Assembly: GCF_030409905.1 (NCBI RefSeq)
Contig: NZ_JAUFQT010000001.1
Coordinates: forward strand, 1,572,001 to 1,636,000
DNA: 64,000 nucleotides
From: Echinicola jeungdonensis
GTDB lineage: Bacteria; Bacteroidota; Bacteroidia; Cytophagales; Cyclobacteriaceae
Reading direction: 5' to 3'
Below the pieces are notes generated by a model. That model saw only the letters and a list, made by a program, of their open reading frames with translations, was not told the origin of the DNA and searched no databases. The position numbers and the translations under genes are program-made. Below are positions 19,268-27,829 of the stretch, piece after piece. Each line of letters starts with the position of its first letter. The stretch's first letter is position 1.

Positions 19268-19412
19268 CTTCACTTTATTAAAAAACTTAACACTTTTTAA
19301 GCTTAAAACGGCCGTTTTTCTTATAAGGAATTTAGTTTTTTTTCATAATAAAAAGAAAATTCCCTTCATAATAATTTTTTATTAACAAAACCCTTCATTT
19401 CTCCACAACCTG

Positions 19413-19443
19413 TTGCAAAACAACAATTACAGACCTACTTTCG
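19413..19443 (+). promoter_or_regulatory. Bacteroidota-type promoter for the YkgJ-type gene
   Basis: TTG at 19413-19415, a 20-nt spacer, then TACTTTCG at 19436-19443 (one mismatch from TAnnTTTG). Predicted transcription would start near 19449, just ahead of ATG 19464, which helps choose that start over any upstream TTG. Confidence 0.55.
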
Positions 19444-19463
19444 TGCGTTTTTTAACAATGTTT

Positions 19464-20057
19464 ATGAATTTAAAGGAAAAGTCCCAGGCAGTCATTGAGT
19501 TATTCAATCAACTGGAAATGGAAACCCAAAAATACACATGCCAATCCAAACTCAATTGTTTCAAGGGGTGCAGCCAATGTTGTTCCCAACCCAATGTTTC
19601 AGCGACAGTGTTGGAATTTCTTCCCTTGGCATTTGAACTACACCGATTGGGAAAAGCAGAGGAAACCCTGGATCAAATTACTTCTAGGAAGCCGGAAGCC
19701 TTTTGTATAATATTAAAACAGTTAAGTCCCAGCCAGGATGCGGGTAAATGTTCCTTTTATGCCCAAAGAGGCCTTATTTGCAGGCTTTTTGGGAATGCAG
19801 CCAGATTGAACAAAAACGGAAAAAGGGAATTGATAACCTGCAAGTTATTAAAAGAAAAAAAGGCCCAGGAATTTTTTTCTTTATCAGAAAAACTAACAAA
19901 CGGTTTGAACATTCCAATATCCAGGGACTTTTACCTTCAGCTTTATTCCATTGACTATCATCTAGCTGGCCAACAAATCCCCATCAATAAGGCCATTCAA
20001 AAATCCATTGAAGCGGTATTGTCATATTATTTTTATACGGAAGGAGAGGCAGTATGA
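19464..20057 (+). CDS. YkgJ-family cysteine cluster protein
   Basis: This 197-residue protein shows the CxxCCxxC-like cluster of the UPF0153/YkgJ family (CFKGCSQCCSQP near residues 33-44) and further cysteines (CSFYAQRGLICRLFG, CKLL) that probably bind a metal or Fe-S centre. Function is unproven. An ATG at 19458 is two codons upstream; the promoter position favours 19464. It is divergent from the LOG gene and 90 nt ahead of the small-envelope-protein cluster. Confidence 0.8.
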   Translation: MNLKEKSQAVIELFNQLEMETQKYTCQSKLNCFKGCSQCCSQPNVSATVLEFLPLAFELHRLGKAEETLDQITSRKPEAFCIILKQLSPSQDAGKCSFYAQRGLICRLFGNAARLNKNGKRELITCKLLKEKKAQEFFSLSEKLTNGLNIPISRDFYLQLYSIDYHLAGQQIPINKAIQKSIEAVLSYYFYTEGEAV

Positions 20058-20147
20058 CCCCAGGAAAATTTTTTGAAGCGAGGTTTTAATGTATATTGTA
20101 TTCCAAACCTTTTTTTTGAATAAATTTTTAATAATAACAATAGGATA

Positions 20148-20507
20148 ATGCTAAACTTCTCCGAAATCGGCAATACAATCAAAAAACTGATTGAAGTTAG
20201 AATACAAATTCTGAAAAAGGATATAGAAGAAGAGTTGTCATCCATAGTCACTAGGATCACCATCTTAATCCTCATGGTAATTGCATCTATTTTGGTGCTA
20301 TTATTTGCAAGCTTGGCCTTGGCTTTTTATTTTGGTGAACTAACCTATTCCAATTACCTGGGTTTTTTATATGTGGCCTTAATTTATTTATTGTTCTTTT
20401 TAATCCTCTATATTATCAAAGACCAAAGGGGATTACAGAATGGGATTCAGAATGTTTTGAAAAAGTTTGTCTTTTTCTCAAAGAATAACAAAAAGACCAA
20501 TGACTGA
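20148..20507 (+). CDS. Holin-X/YqjE-like small membrane protein
   Basis: A 119-residue protein with an amphipathic N-terminal helix (1-40) and two long transmembrane helices (about 45-70 and 80-105), ending in a basic tail. The pattern matches the so-called phage holin superfamily III/Actinobacterial Holin-X family, which in chromosomes is usually an envelope protein, not a phage holin. It overlaps the next gene by 8 nt and belongs to a three-gene unit with the GGGPS-family gene. Confidence 0.7.
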   Translation: MLNFSEIGNTIKKLIEVRIQILKKDIEEELSSIVTRITILILMVIASILVLLFASLALAFYFGELTYSNYLGFLYVALIYLLFFLILYIIKDQRGLQNGIQNVLKKFVFFSKNNKKTND

Positions 20508-20862
20508 TTTAGACTTGAGACAACAAGCGGAGGATCTGGAAAAAGAACTCCAGCAGCAACTTGGATTTTCTTCCAAAGAAGTGGGTTCCTATGCAAAAGT
20601 AGGGGGGGCTGTATTGGCTGGAGGTCTGCTGTCCTATGGCATTACCCGGGCTATTAAGGGCAAAAAAAAGGACAAGACAGACGATATTCTCCGTGCCCTT
20701 GAGGAAAAAGGACTTATTGACAGCAGAGTTCTAAATAAAACAAAAAGGAAAAAGGCCTCAATTATGGGAGGCCTGGGCAAAAGACTTTTTTTGGTATTAT
20801 TGGCTTTGGGAAAAGAAAAATTGATCGAAGAATTAAAAAAACGCCAAGCGCATGGTAAATAA
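20500..20862 (+). CDS. Small protein with glycine-rich hydrophobic segment
   Basis: A 120-residue protein. The N-terminus is charged and helical (MTDLDLRQQAEDLEKEL), a short glycine-rich hydrophobic stretch (VGGAVLAGGLLSYGITRAI) lies around residues 38-56, and the C-terminus is lysine-rich with another hydrophobic patch. The family is not recognised by me. Start chosen at ATG 20500, overlapping the upstream stop; the upstream in-frame TTG would extend into the holin-like gene. Its stop overlaps the start of the GGGPS-family gene by 11 nt. Confidence 0.7.
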   Translation: MTDLDLRQQAEDLEKELQQQLGFSSKEVGSYAKVGGAVLAGGLLSYGITRAIKGKKKDKTDDILRALEEKGLIDSRVLNKTKRKKASIMGGLGKRLFLVLLALGKEKLIEELKKRQAHGK

Positions 20863-21631
20863 TACCAAGGGAATAGCCCAAAGGTTGCAACATCTACGCC
20901 AGACCGGAAAAAAAGGTCTGGCTTTGCTTATTGACCCCGAAAAAAGCCAAAACCTTGATAAACTAAAAAACATTACCAACATTGCCCAGAGTGGGGGGGC
21001 TGATTTTGTTTTTGTAGGGGGCAGTCAGGTCACAGAAAAAAACATCGACCTGACCATTGAAACCATCAAAAATGAATGTAAAGAAATTCCGGTCCTTTTA
21101 TTTCCAGGCCATGTAAACCAAGTCAGCAAAGCTGCGGATGGAATTTTGTTCATTTCCTTAATTTCAGGAAGAAACCCTGAATTTTTAATTGGACAACATG
21201 TTGCGGCGGCACCATTATTAGCAAAATCAAAGCTGGAAATTTTGCCCACGGGCTATATGCTGGTGGATGGTGGGTCCTTGACCAGTGTACATTATCTCAG
21301 CCAAACCGTTCCACTTCCCAATGATAAACCCACTTTGGCCGTGGCTACTGCCTTGGCAGGGTCTTTTTTGGGATTACAGTATTTATTTATGGATGCAGGA
21401 AGTGGAGCCAAAAATCCAGTGTCCCAGAAATTGATCAAAGGAGTAAAAAACAATACCCATTGTCCCTTGATAGTGGGAGGGGGTATAGACTCAGTGGATA
21501 AAGCGAAAAAAGCCTGGTCTGCAGGGGCAGACTTGGTTGTAATGGGTAATGGCGTAGAAAAAAGCCCCGATCTTTTGACCGGGGCTTTGGATTATCTTCA
21601 TCTTTATAACTTATCCCTGCACGTTAATTAG
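20852..21631 (+). CDS. Geranylgeranylglyceryl-phosphate synthase family protein (PcrB/GGGPS)
   Basis: A 259-residue TIM-barrel prenyltransferase that joins a polyprenyl diphosphate to glycerol-1-phosphate. Family motifs are LALLIDPEK (start of the phosphate site), GGSQVT, LFPGHVNQVS, PTGYMLVDGGS, YLFMDAGSGA, VGGGIDS and GADLVVMGNGVE. Bacteroidota homologues belong to the larger group II, some of which have GGGPS activity like the archaeal enzymes; the physiological lipid is unclear. Translationally coupled to two small membrane proteins. The last 21 nt overlap the convergent AraC gene, and a terminator for that gene lies inside this CDS. Confidence 0.9.
   Translation: MVNNTKGIAQRLQHLRQTGKKGLALLIDPEKSQNLDKLKNITNIAQSGGADFVFVGGSQVTEKNIDLTIETIKNECKEIPVLLFPGHVNQVSKAADGILFISLISGRNPEFLIGQHVAAAPLLAKSKLEILPTGYMLVDGGSLTSVHYLSQTVPLPNDKPTLAVATALAGSFLGLQYLFMDAGSGAKNPVSQKLIKGVKNNTHCPLIVGGGIDSVDKAKKAWSAGADLVVMGNGVEKSPDLLTGALDYLHLYNLSLHVN
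21557..21589 (-). terminator. Terminator of the AraC gene inside the GGGPS-family CDS
   Basis: Read on the minus strand, AAAGCCCCGGTC, a 4-nt loop (AAAA) and GATCGGGGCTTTTTT make a stable hairpin with a T-run, 20-50 nt past the AraC stop codon. It lies wholly within the coding sequence of the convergent gene. Confidence 0.75.
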
Positions 21632-22543
21632 GGACTCTCTCCTTCTCATTTTTCCTGCCGGCAATCCATACATCATCTTAAATCTCCTGCAGAAATAGGC
21701 GGTATCTTTGTACCCCACTTCCTTACCAATATCACGGATGCTCTTTTTGGTAGTTCTAAGCAGCTCTACAGCTGCTTCCATTCTTTGGTATTCAATATAA
21801 TCTTGGGGATTGATGCCTGTCAACATTTTGAAATATTGCCCTACATAATCTTCTGATACATTGGCCACCTTAGCTAAAACCTTATTGGACAAATCGCCCC
21901 CAATATTTTTCTTGATATAATTGAACATATCGATCAATCGGGGATCTTTGAAATAAGTGCTGTTGGTAGACATTTCTTCCACAAATAGCCTGTTTTTCAA
22001 AATATGACGAACCAGCTCCACTACTAATAATTCGGTATGGAGTTTAATTACCCTTTCTTTTCCGGGAGTATTTTGTTCAGACTCTTTTACAACATCTTCT
22101 ATGATAGCGGCAATTTTATCATTGAACCTGATAATAAATGGAGGAATCCCTAAAGAATTAAAAAAATTAACCACATCAAAAACCTTGGCTTCAAAGCTTA
22201 ATTGAGTAACACAATCTTCTTCAACGTTTTTGATGTCTTTAAAACTAATGGATTGAAGGTGCTTTTTCTTATTTTCTATAAAATTTTCATTAGAAAGTTC
22301 ATTTCTTTTGGTAACCGTGCCATACGAAATTCTACAAGCCCTTCCAGCAGGAACAAAAAGGATTTCGCCTTCATTAACCAATTCTTGTTCATCCCCAAAT
22401 TTAAGGGAACCATGGTGCAATAGGATTAAAGTATTTTCACTGTCCACATAATCTGTAATGGTAACTGGTCGTTCAACTTTATAGTTATTGCCTCTCGTGA
22501 ACCGTACACCTACAGATTCTATGACTTTATTGTAATATTCCAT
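21611..22543 (-). CDS. AraC-family transcriptional regulator
   Basis: A 310-residue regulator. The N-terminal part (1-130) has a cupin-like sensor pattern (LILLHHGSLKFG, GEILFVPAGRACRISYG). The C-terminal part (about 205-305) holds the two helix-turn-helix units (LAKVANVSEDYVGQYFKMLT and IRDIGKEVGYKDTAYFCRRF), matching the AraC signature. The ligand and targets are not evident. It is followed on the same strand only by its own terminator; upstream, 140 nt away, is the acyl-CoA dehydrogenase gene. Confidence 0.92.
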   Translation of the reverse strand: MEYYNKVIESVGVRFTRGNNYKVERPVTITDYVDSENTLILLHHGSLKFGDEQELVNEGEILFVPAGRACRISYGTVTKRNELSNENFIENKKKHLQSISFKDIKNVEEDCVTQLSFEAKVFDVVNFFNSLGIPPFIIRFNDKIAAIIEDVVKESEQNTPGKERVIKLHTELLVVELVRHILKNRLFVEEMSTNSTYFKDPRLIDMFNYIKKNIGGDLSNKVLAKVANVSEDYVGQYFKMLTGINPQDYIEYQRMEAAVELLRTTKKSIRDIGKEVGYKDTAYFCRRFKMMYGLPAGKMRRRESLINVQG

Positions 22544-22683
22544 GGCTGATGCCTTTTTAGTTTACCCTTTAAAAGTATAATTTTTTCTATTATCTTATTA
22601 CAAAAATAAAGAAAAAATTAGCCTAAATAAAAAAAAGATATAAATATTAATGATTATGCCGCTTTTTTCAAATTGGACAATTT

Positions 22684-23823
22684 TTATCTTAATAGGTTCC
22701 TAGATATCACTATTTTTTGAATTTCGGAGGTACCTTCATAAATCTGGGTAATTTTAGCATCCCTCAAAAGCCGTTCTACATGGTATTCCTTAACATACCC
22801 ATACCCTCCATGAACCTGAACCGCCTCTATTGTAACGTCCATGGCGACTTGAGAAGCATACAACTTGGCCATCGCACTTTCCTGTGAAAAAGGTTTTCCT
22901 TGGTCTTTAAGGCGGGAAGCTTTCATTACCAACAAACGAGCAGCCTCTATTTCGGTAGCCATATCGGCAAGTTTAAACTGTATGGCTTGATGTTGGCTGA
23001 TGGCTTTTCCAAAAGTTTTTCGCTCCTTAGCATAAGACAAAGCCAATTCATATGCCCCGGATGCAATTCCCAATGCCTGGGCTGCAATGCCAATCCTTCC
23101 TCCATCCAAAGTCTCCATGGCAAAAGTAAAACCAAAACCCTCTTCACTAATCCTGTTGGCCAAGGGTACTTTTACATCGGTAAACATAAGGGAATGGGTA
23201 TCTGAACTTCTAATTCCCAATTTTTCCTCTTTCTTTCCCACAGTAAAACCCTTCATCCCTTTTTCCAAAATAAAGGTGGATATTCCTTTGTAGCCTTTTT
23301 GAGGATCAGTCTGGGCCATAACCAAATAAATATCGGCCGATCCACCATTAGTAATCCAATTTTTAGTACCATTAATCAAGTAATGATCCCCTTGCTTGAC
23401 CGCTGTAGTTTTTTGGGAAGTGGCATCAGAACCTGCTTCAGGTTCTGATAGACAAAATGCACCCAATTTTTTTCCACTGGCCAGACCCTTCAAGTATTTT
23501 TCTTTTTGCTCAATGGACCCGTACTTTTCCAGGCCCCAACAAACCAAAGAATTGTTCACTGACATGATAACGGCTGCTGAAGCATCAATTTTGGAAATTT
23601 CTTCCAAGGCCAAGGCATAAGAAATGGTATCCATACCCCCACCAAGATATTTGGGATCCACCATCATACCCATAAAACCCAATTCGGCCATATTTTTCAC
23701 CTGTCTATGGGGGAATTTCCCTTGTGAATCCCTTTCTATTACCCCAGGAAGTAATTCACTATTGGCAAAATCCCTTGCTGCCTGTTGGACCGCCATTTGC
23801 TCTTCGGTTAGCTCAAAATTCAT
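22684..23823 (-). CDS. Acyl-CoA dehydrogenase
   Basis: A 379-residue FAD enzyme for alpha,beta-dehydrogenation of acyl-CoA (short or medium chain type by size). Features are FCLSEPEAGSDA (FAD/substrate binding), NGTKNWITNGG, and the C-terminal QIYEGTSEIQKIVISR carrying the catalytic glutamate typical of bacterial short-chain enzymes (BcdA/ACADS-like). Likely role: fatty acid or branched-chain amino acid degradation. No electron-transfer flavoprotein genes are adjacent. Confidence 0.94.
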   Translation of the reverse strand: MNFELTEEQMAVQQAARDFANSELLPGVIERDSQGKFPHRQVKNMAELGFMGMMVDPKYLGGGMDTISYALALEEISKIDASAAVIMSVNNSLVCWGLEKYGSIEQKEKYLKGLASGKKLGAFCLSEPEAGSDATSQKTTAVKQGDHYLINGTKNWITNGGSADIYLVMAQTDPQKGYKGISTFILEKGMKGFTVGKKEEKLGIRSSDTHSLMFTDVKVPLANRISEEGFGFTFAMETLDGGRIGIAAQALGIASGAYELALSYAKERKTFGKAISQHQAIQFKLADMATEIEAARLLVMKASRLKDQGKPFSQESAMAKLYASQVAMDVTIEAVQVHGGYGYVKEYHVERLLRDAKITQIYEGTSEIQKIVISRNLLR

Positions 23824-23867
23824 TTGGGTTTTTGGGCTTGGTTGCTTCAGGAATATAGCTTAAAAAA

Positions 23868-23897
23868 ACAAAAGGGGCAATTTCTTGCCCCTTTCTC
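23868..23897 (-). terminator. Terminator after the zinc metallopeptidase gene
   Basis: On the minus strand GGGGCAA-GAAA-TTGCCCC is followed by TTTTGTTTTTTT, a compact GNRA-looped hairpin with a long T tail, 25 nt past the stop codon. Confidence 0.85.
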
Positions 23898-23921
23898 TAA
23901 TGATATTATGTATTTGGATTA

Positions 23922-24611
23922 TTAATCTCTCGCTCCAAAGAAAACGAATATATAATAAGCCAAGGTAGCCAGTGAGGCCAATGCAGCAACCACATAGGTC
24001 ATCGCTGCCCATTTCAAAGCATCCTTGGACATTCCATATTCTTTTTCGGTTACAATATTCCTTTCTTGAACCCACGCCAATGCCCTGCGGCTGGCATCAA
24101 ATTCCACTGGAAGGGTCACAAGTGTGAAAAGGGTCATGATACCATAAGCCCCGACCACAATGGCCCCAATGAATTCATAAGGCAAGCCGATCAAAAAGCC
24201 CCCAAACAAGGAGGCAATCAATACAATATTTAAAATTCTCCCGCTAGCATTTTGAAGGGGTACCATGGCAGACCTCAATTGAAGCCAGGAATAGGCTTTC
24301 GCATGTTGCACAGCGTGACCGCATTCGTGAGCAGAAACGGCTGTAGCAGCGGCATTCCTTCCGTAATAAACATCCGGGCTAAGATTTACCGTTCTGTTCT
24401 GTGGGTTATAGTGGTCTGTAAGTTTTCCCTCTACACAATTGACTTGCACATTACTTATACCATGATCTGCTAACATTAATTCGGCAATTTCCTTACCGGA
24501 CAAATTAGCTTTCAGGGCAATCTGTGAGTACTTCCTGAATTTACCCTTCAGGCGTTTACTTACCACATAGCCAATAATCGCAAATACTACGACAATTAAA
24601 ATTAATAGCAT
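23922..24611 (-). CDS. Membrane zinc metallopeptidase (YugP family)
   Basis: A 229-residue protein of the neutral zinc metallopeptidase family (PF04298). It starts with a membrane helix, followed by a soluble domain carrying SAHECGHAVQHA, the zinc-binding HExxH-like motif (here HECGH with the catalytic Glu), and then three further hydrophobic segments toward the C-terminus. Substrate unknown. It is immediately downstream (19 nt) of the flippase-like gene, so probably in the panC-panD-flippase-peptidase transcript. Confidence 0.9.
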   Translation of the reverse strand: MLLILIVVVFAIIGYVVSKRLKGKFRKYSQIALKANLSGKEIAELMLADHGISNVQVNCVEGKLTDHYNPQNRTVNLSPDVYYGRNAAATAVSAHECGHAVQHAKAYSWLQLRSAMVPLQNASGRILNIVLIASLFGGFLIGLPYEFIGAIVVGAYGIMTLFTLVTLPVEFDASRRALAWVQERNIVTEKEYGMSKDALKWAAMTYVVAALASLATLAYYIFVFFGARD

Positions 24612-24630
24612 ATTCTTGTTGTTTAAAACC

Positions 24631-25647
24631 TTATTTACTACGTAACTTCTCAGGCTTTAGTTTTGCTACCAAGGTAATTTTTGCTACCATAAATAATCCT
24701 AAGGCACCCAATAACAGCACCGTTAAAACCTGACTGCTGTGGATGATCACAGCAATAATTTTGCCTTCCTCTTCAGTAAGACCATATGTCATCAAAATAA
24801 AAGCTACAAGTGCATGAAAAGTTCCAATCCCCCCCTGAACAGGAGCTATCATGCCGATACTTCCCATCACCATGACCATCAAAACAGCGGAAGGGGACAA
24901 ATTGGCAGTGCTTGGAATGGCAATGGCCACAAAGTACATCATCAAAAAATAAATGATCCAAATACAAGTAGAGGCCATCCAAAAACTTTTGGGATGGGTA
25001 ACTTGCCGAAGGCTTTTCATTCCCTGAAAAAATTCCCGCATAAAATGTTGGAATTTTTGGACCAGTCCATGGTCCCTGTACCTTTTCCTAACCCAATTTA
25101 GGATGATTCCAATAAGGATCACCCCTCCCAACAAAAGGGGCATGTAACTTTTTAGGCTTACTGCCAAGGTTTCTAAACTGACCAGATCTCCAGCTAATTG
25201 GACAAAAACTTCATGTTCAACTACAAAGGCAAGAACCATTACCCCGAGCAAAAACAATAAATCTATCATCCTTTCCAAAATCACTGTACCCAGCAATTTA
25301 CTTACCTGAAGATTATCGGTTCTTTTTAGCACCCCGCAACGGGCCACTTCGCCTGCCCGGGGAACCAGGAGATTAACCAAATAGCCCACCATCAATGCCC
25401 AAAAGGAATGAGATGATTTTACCTTTTTGCCAACATCCCCTTCAATGAGGAGCTTCCAACGCCATGCCCGGAGCCCATAACCTAATACGGAAATAAATAC
25501 AGACATAAAGATCCAAAAGAGAGAAGCCTGCTGAAGTGCTTCCAACAGGCTTTCCATTTTCACATCTTTATACAAAAACCAAAAGATCCAAATGGCTACC
25601 ACCAAGGAAATGCCTACTTGGATCCATTGCTTAGTACTAAGTCTCAA
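24631..25647 (-). CDS. UPF0104/LPG-synthase-TM flippase-like protein
   Basis: A 338-residue polytopic membrane protein with about eight hydrophobic segments of the PF03706 family (the transmembrane part of MprF-like proteins, also found in glycosyl-lipid flippase-like proteins). Family signatures are GYGLRAWRWKLL, LVNLLVPRAGEVARCGVLKR and VQGGIGTFHALV. It lacks the soluble synthase domain of MprF. The only plausible start is TTG at 25647 (MRLSTKQW), six nucleotides after the panD stop, so it is coupled to panD. Confidence 0.88.
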   Translation of the reverse strand: MRLSTKQWIQVGISLVVAIWIFWFLYKDVKMESLLEALQQASLFWIFMSVFISVLGYGLRAWRWKLLIEGDVGKKVKSSHSFWALMVGYLVNLLVPRAGEVARCGVLKRTDNLQVSKLLGTVILERMIDLLFLLGVMVLAFVVEHEVFVQLAGDLVSLETLAVSLKSYMPLLLGGVILIGIILNWVRKRYRDHGLVQKFQHFMREFFQGMKSLRQVTHPKSFWMASTCIWIIYFLMMYFVAIAIPSTANLSPSAVLMVMVMGSIGMIAPVQGGIGTFHALVAFILMTYGLTEEEGKIIAVIIHSSQVLTVLLLGALGLFMVAKITLVAKLKPEKLRSK

Positions 25648-25653
25648 TATTTA

Positions 25654-25998
25654 TTATAATTTATTAGAATCATCTGGAAATACCACCAGGGGTTTATATT
25701 TTTTGGCTTCTTCGAAATCCATAGTTGCATAAGAAATAATAATCACAACATCTCCCACTTGGGCTTTCCTAGCTGCGGGGCCATTCAGGCAAACCATTCC
25801 ACTACCTCTTTCTCCTTTGATCACATAGGTTTCCAGCCTTTCACCATTGTTTACATTGACAATTTGCACCTTTTCATTTTCAATGATATTGGCCGCTTCC
25901 ATCAATTCTTCATCTATGGTAATGCTTCCCACATAATGTAATTCGGCCTGGGTAATCTTAACACGGTGAATCTTGGATTTCAATAACTGAATTTGCAT
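25654..25998 (-). CDS. panD: Aspartate 1-decarboxylase
   Basis: PanD makes beta-alanine for pantothenate. The 114-residue proenzyme shows the self-cleavage site YVGSITID, where the Gly-Ser bond is cut to give the pyruvoyl group, and [10 protein letters not shown] plus [13 protein letters not shown], all characteristic. It follows panC on the same strand by 27 nt, so the two form a pantothenate operon. Confidence 0.97.
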   Translation of the reverse strand: MQIQLLKSKIHRVKITQAELHYVGSITIDEELMEAANIIENEKVQIVNVNNGERLETYVIKGERGSGMVCLNGPAARKAQVGDVVIIISYATMDFEEAKKYKPLVVFPDDSNKL

Positions 25999-26025
25999 GC
26001 TATTTTAATTTTACCGCAAATTTAA

Positions 26026-26886
26026 TCAATATATTGGTAAATTGTCGATAAGTCTCACTTCTCCAATAAAAGAAGCCATACAAACCGAGTATTTTTTAGT
26101 ATCATCTAATTCCCTGGGGTTGAAGCTATTCAGCTTTTTTAAAGAATCAGTTTCCACTAATTCAAAATACTCCAGTTTGGCCAGTGGCTCCTGATCAAAC
26201 TTGCTTAGAACTTTTTCCTTTACCTCCAACCAACTTATACCCTTTAATAGTTCATCTTTTGCCAAATTAAGGGAATTAAATAATAACAAAGCGGCTTTTC
26301 GCTCCTCTTCTCCAAGCCTAACATTTCTGGAAGACATGGCCAAACCATCTTTTTCCCTAATAGTTGGGACCACTTCCACTTTCACATCAAATGAAAGGTC
26401 TTTTACCAACCTTTTGATAATAGCCACTTGCTGCAAGTCCTTTTGGCCAAAATAGGCATAATCAGGCTGGACTATGTGAAAGAGCTTTGAAACCACTATC
26501 CCTACACCATTAAAATGGCTTGGCCGAAACTCCCCCTCCAAGGTGTTTTCCAAATACCCAAAGTCAAACTTTAAAAGTGTTTCCTCTTGGTACATTTCTT
26601 CTATTTCTGGCAAAAAGACATAATCCACACCTTTATTTTCCAGCAATTCCAAATCCTTTTCCAGGGTTCTCGGATAATGTTCCAGGTCTGATGGATTGTT
26701 AAATTGAATAGGATTGACAAAAATGGAAGTTATGGTAATATCTGCGTGTGACCTCGCATGTTTTACTAATGAAATGTGCCCATCATGCAAAGCACCCATT
26801 GTAGGAACCAACCCTATGGAATTATTTTCCTTCCTATGGGCCAGTAAGGCGGATTTTACTTCTTCTTTTGTATGGAGGATTTTCAA
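26026..26886 (-). CDS. panC: Pantothenate synthetase
   Basis: PanC condenses pantoate and beta-alanine using ATP. The 286 residues contain the HIGH-like GALHDGHISLV, the YFGQKDLQQ nucleotide site and the KMSKS-like AMSSRNVRL. The start codon is TTG (MKILHTKEEVKS); there is no in-frame ATG nearby upstream, and the residues match the usual PanC beginning. A promoter lies about 30-60 nt upstream. panB is not in the window. Confidence 0.96.
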   Translation of the reverse strand: MKILHTKEEVKSALLAHRKENNSIGLVPTMGALHDGHISLVKHARSHADITITSIFVNPIQFNNPSDLEHYPRTLEKDLELLENKGVDYVFLPEIEEMYQEETLLKFDFGYLENTLEGEFRPSHFNGVGIVVSKLFHIVQPDYAYFGQKDLQQVAIIKRLVKDLSFDVKVEVVPTIREKDGLAMSSRNVRLGEEERKAALLLFNSLNLAKDELLKGISWLEVKEKVLSKFDQEPLAKLEYFELVETDSLKKLNSFNPRELDDTKKYSVCMASFIGEVRLIDNLPIY

Positions 26887-26918
26887 AACACCAGGATTTA
26901 CTTATACCAAAATAGAGG

Positions 26919-26947
26919 CAAAAGTAAATTATTCTGGATAAATACAA
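26919..26947 (-). promoter_or_regulatory. Bacteroidota-type promoter for panC-panD
   Basis: On the minus strand, TTG (26945-26947), an 18-nt spacer and TACTTTTG (26919-26926), an exact TAnnTTTG match. Predicted start about 25 nt ahead of the panC TTG codon. Confidence 0.5.
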
Positions 26948-26969
26948 TGGATTTTTACGTTTTTTTTTG

Positions 26970-26977
26970 TACCTTTG
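26970..26977 (+). promoter_or_regulatory. -7 element for the GT5-like gene
   Basis: TACCTTTG, an exact TAnnTTTG match, 36 nt ahead of the ATG at 27014. No TTG is seen at the usual upstream distance, so only the -7 element is supported. Confidence 0.45.
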
Positions 26978-27013
26978 TAGTCCCGTATTATCCCTCAACT
27001 AAAAAAACAAGAT

Positions 27014-27829
27014 ATGTCTAAACTTCGTATTCTCTACGTTGCCAGTGAAATTAATCCATTCCTTCAAACTTCAGAAGTGGCCAACTTCGTGAGGGCCCTA
27101 CCTCAGGCCATGCAGGAAAAGGGAATGGAAATCCGCATTCTTGTTCCAAGATTTGGTTTGATCAACGAAAGAAAGAACAGGTTGCATGAAGTAGTAAGGC
27201 TTTCCGGTATCAATATATCAGTAGGGGAGGAAGAAAAGCCATTGATCATCAAAGTGGCTTCAATTCCTAATGCCAAACTTCAGGTTTACTTTATAGATAA
27301 TGAAGATTACTTCCAAAGAAAGAGTGTTTTCTTTGATAAGCAAGAAAAATTCTATGAAGATAATGATGAAAGAGCTATTTTCTTCTGTAAAGGTGTAATT
27401 GAAACTGTCAAAAAATTAGGTTGGGCTCCTGATATTGTCCACTGTAATGACTGGATGACCAGCTTGATTCCATTGTACCTAAAAACCACTTATAAAAACG
27501 AGCCATTATTCAAGGACACAAAATCCGTCTTTGCTATTTATAATAACGGATTTAATCATAAATTTGGCGATGACTTGTTGGAAAAGGTAAAAATGGTGGA
27601 TATCGATGACAGCATTTTAGCCCCACTCAAGTCGAAGGACTATGAAGGATTCCTTAAAATTGGCATGGAGTATGCCGATGGGGTAGTCAAAGGTGACGAA
27701 ATATCTGAAAGTCTTAATCAACTAATTGAAGAGTGCTCTAAAGACAAAAAGTGTGAGATTAACAACGAAGACGAAAAAGAACAACTTTTTGAAAGTTACT
27801 ACAACATCTATAACGAACTTGCCGGCTAA
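27014..27829 (+). CDS. Short GT5 glycogen/starch synthase-like protein
   Basis: A 271-residue protein equivalent to only the N-terminal Rossmann half of GT5 glycogen synthases (ILYVASEINPFLQTSEVANF, DIVHCNDWMTSLIPLYL). Full enzymes are about 480 residues with a C-terminal nucleotide-sugar domain, which is absent. The usual KTGGL ADP-glucose loop reads QTSEV here. This short form is widespread in Bacteroidota and may not be a catalyst. The downstream DUF4270 gene starts inside its last codons. Confidence 0.85.
   Translation: MSKLRILYVASEINPFLQTSEVANFVRALPQAMQEKGMEIRILVPRFGLINERKNRLHEVVRLSGINISVGEEEKPLIIKVASIPNAKLQVYFIDNEDYFQRKSVFFDKQEKFYEDNDERAIFFCKGVIETVKKLGWAPDIVHCNDWMTSLIPLYLKTTYKNEPLFKDTKSVFAIYNNGFNHKFGDDLLEKVKMVDIDDSILAPLKSKDYEGFLKIGMEYADGVVKGDEISESLNQLIEECSKDKKCEINNEDEKEQLFESYYNIYNELAG

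Noticed and set aside
20148..20507. Phage holin implying a prophage
   Set aside because: The Holin-X-type fold occurs in chromosomal envelope proteins, and no other phage gene is present.
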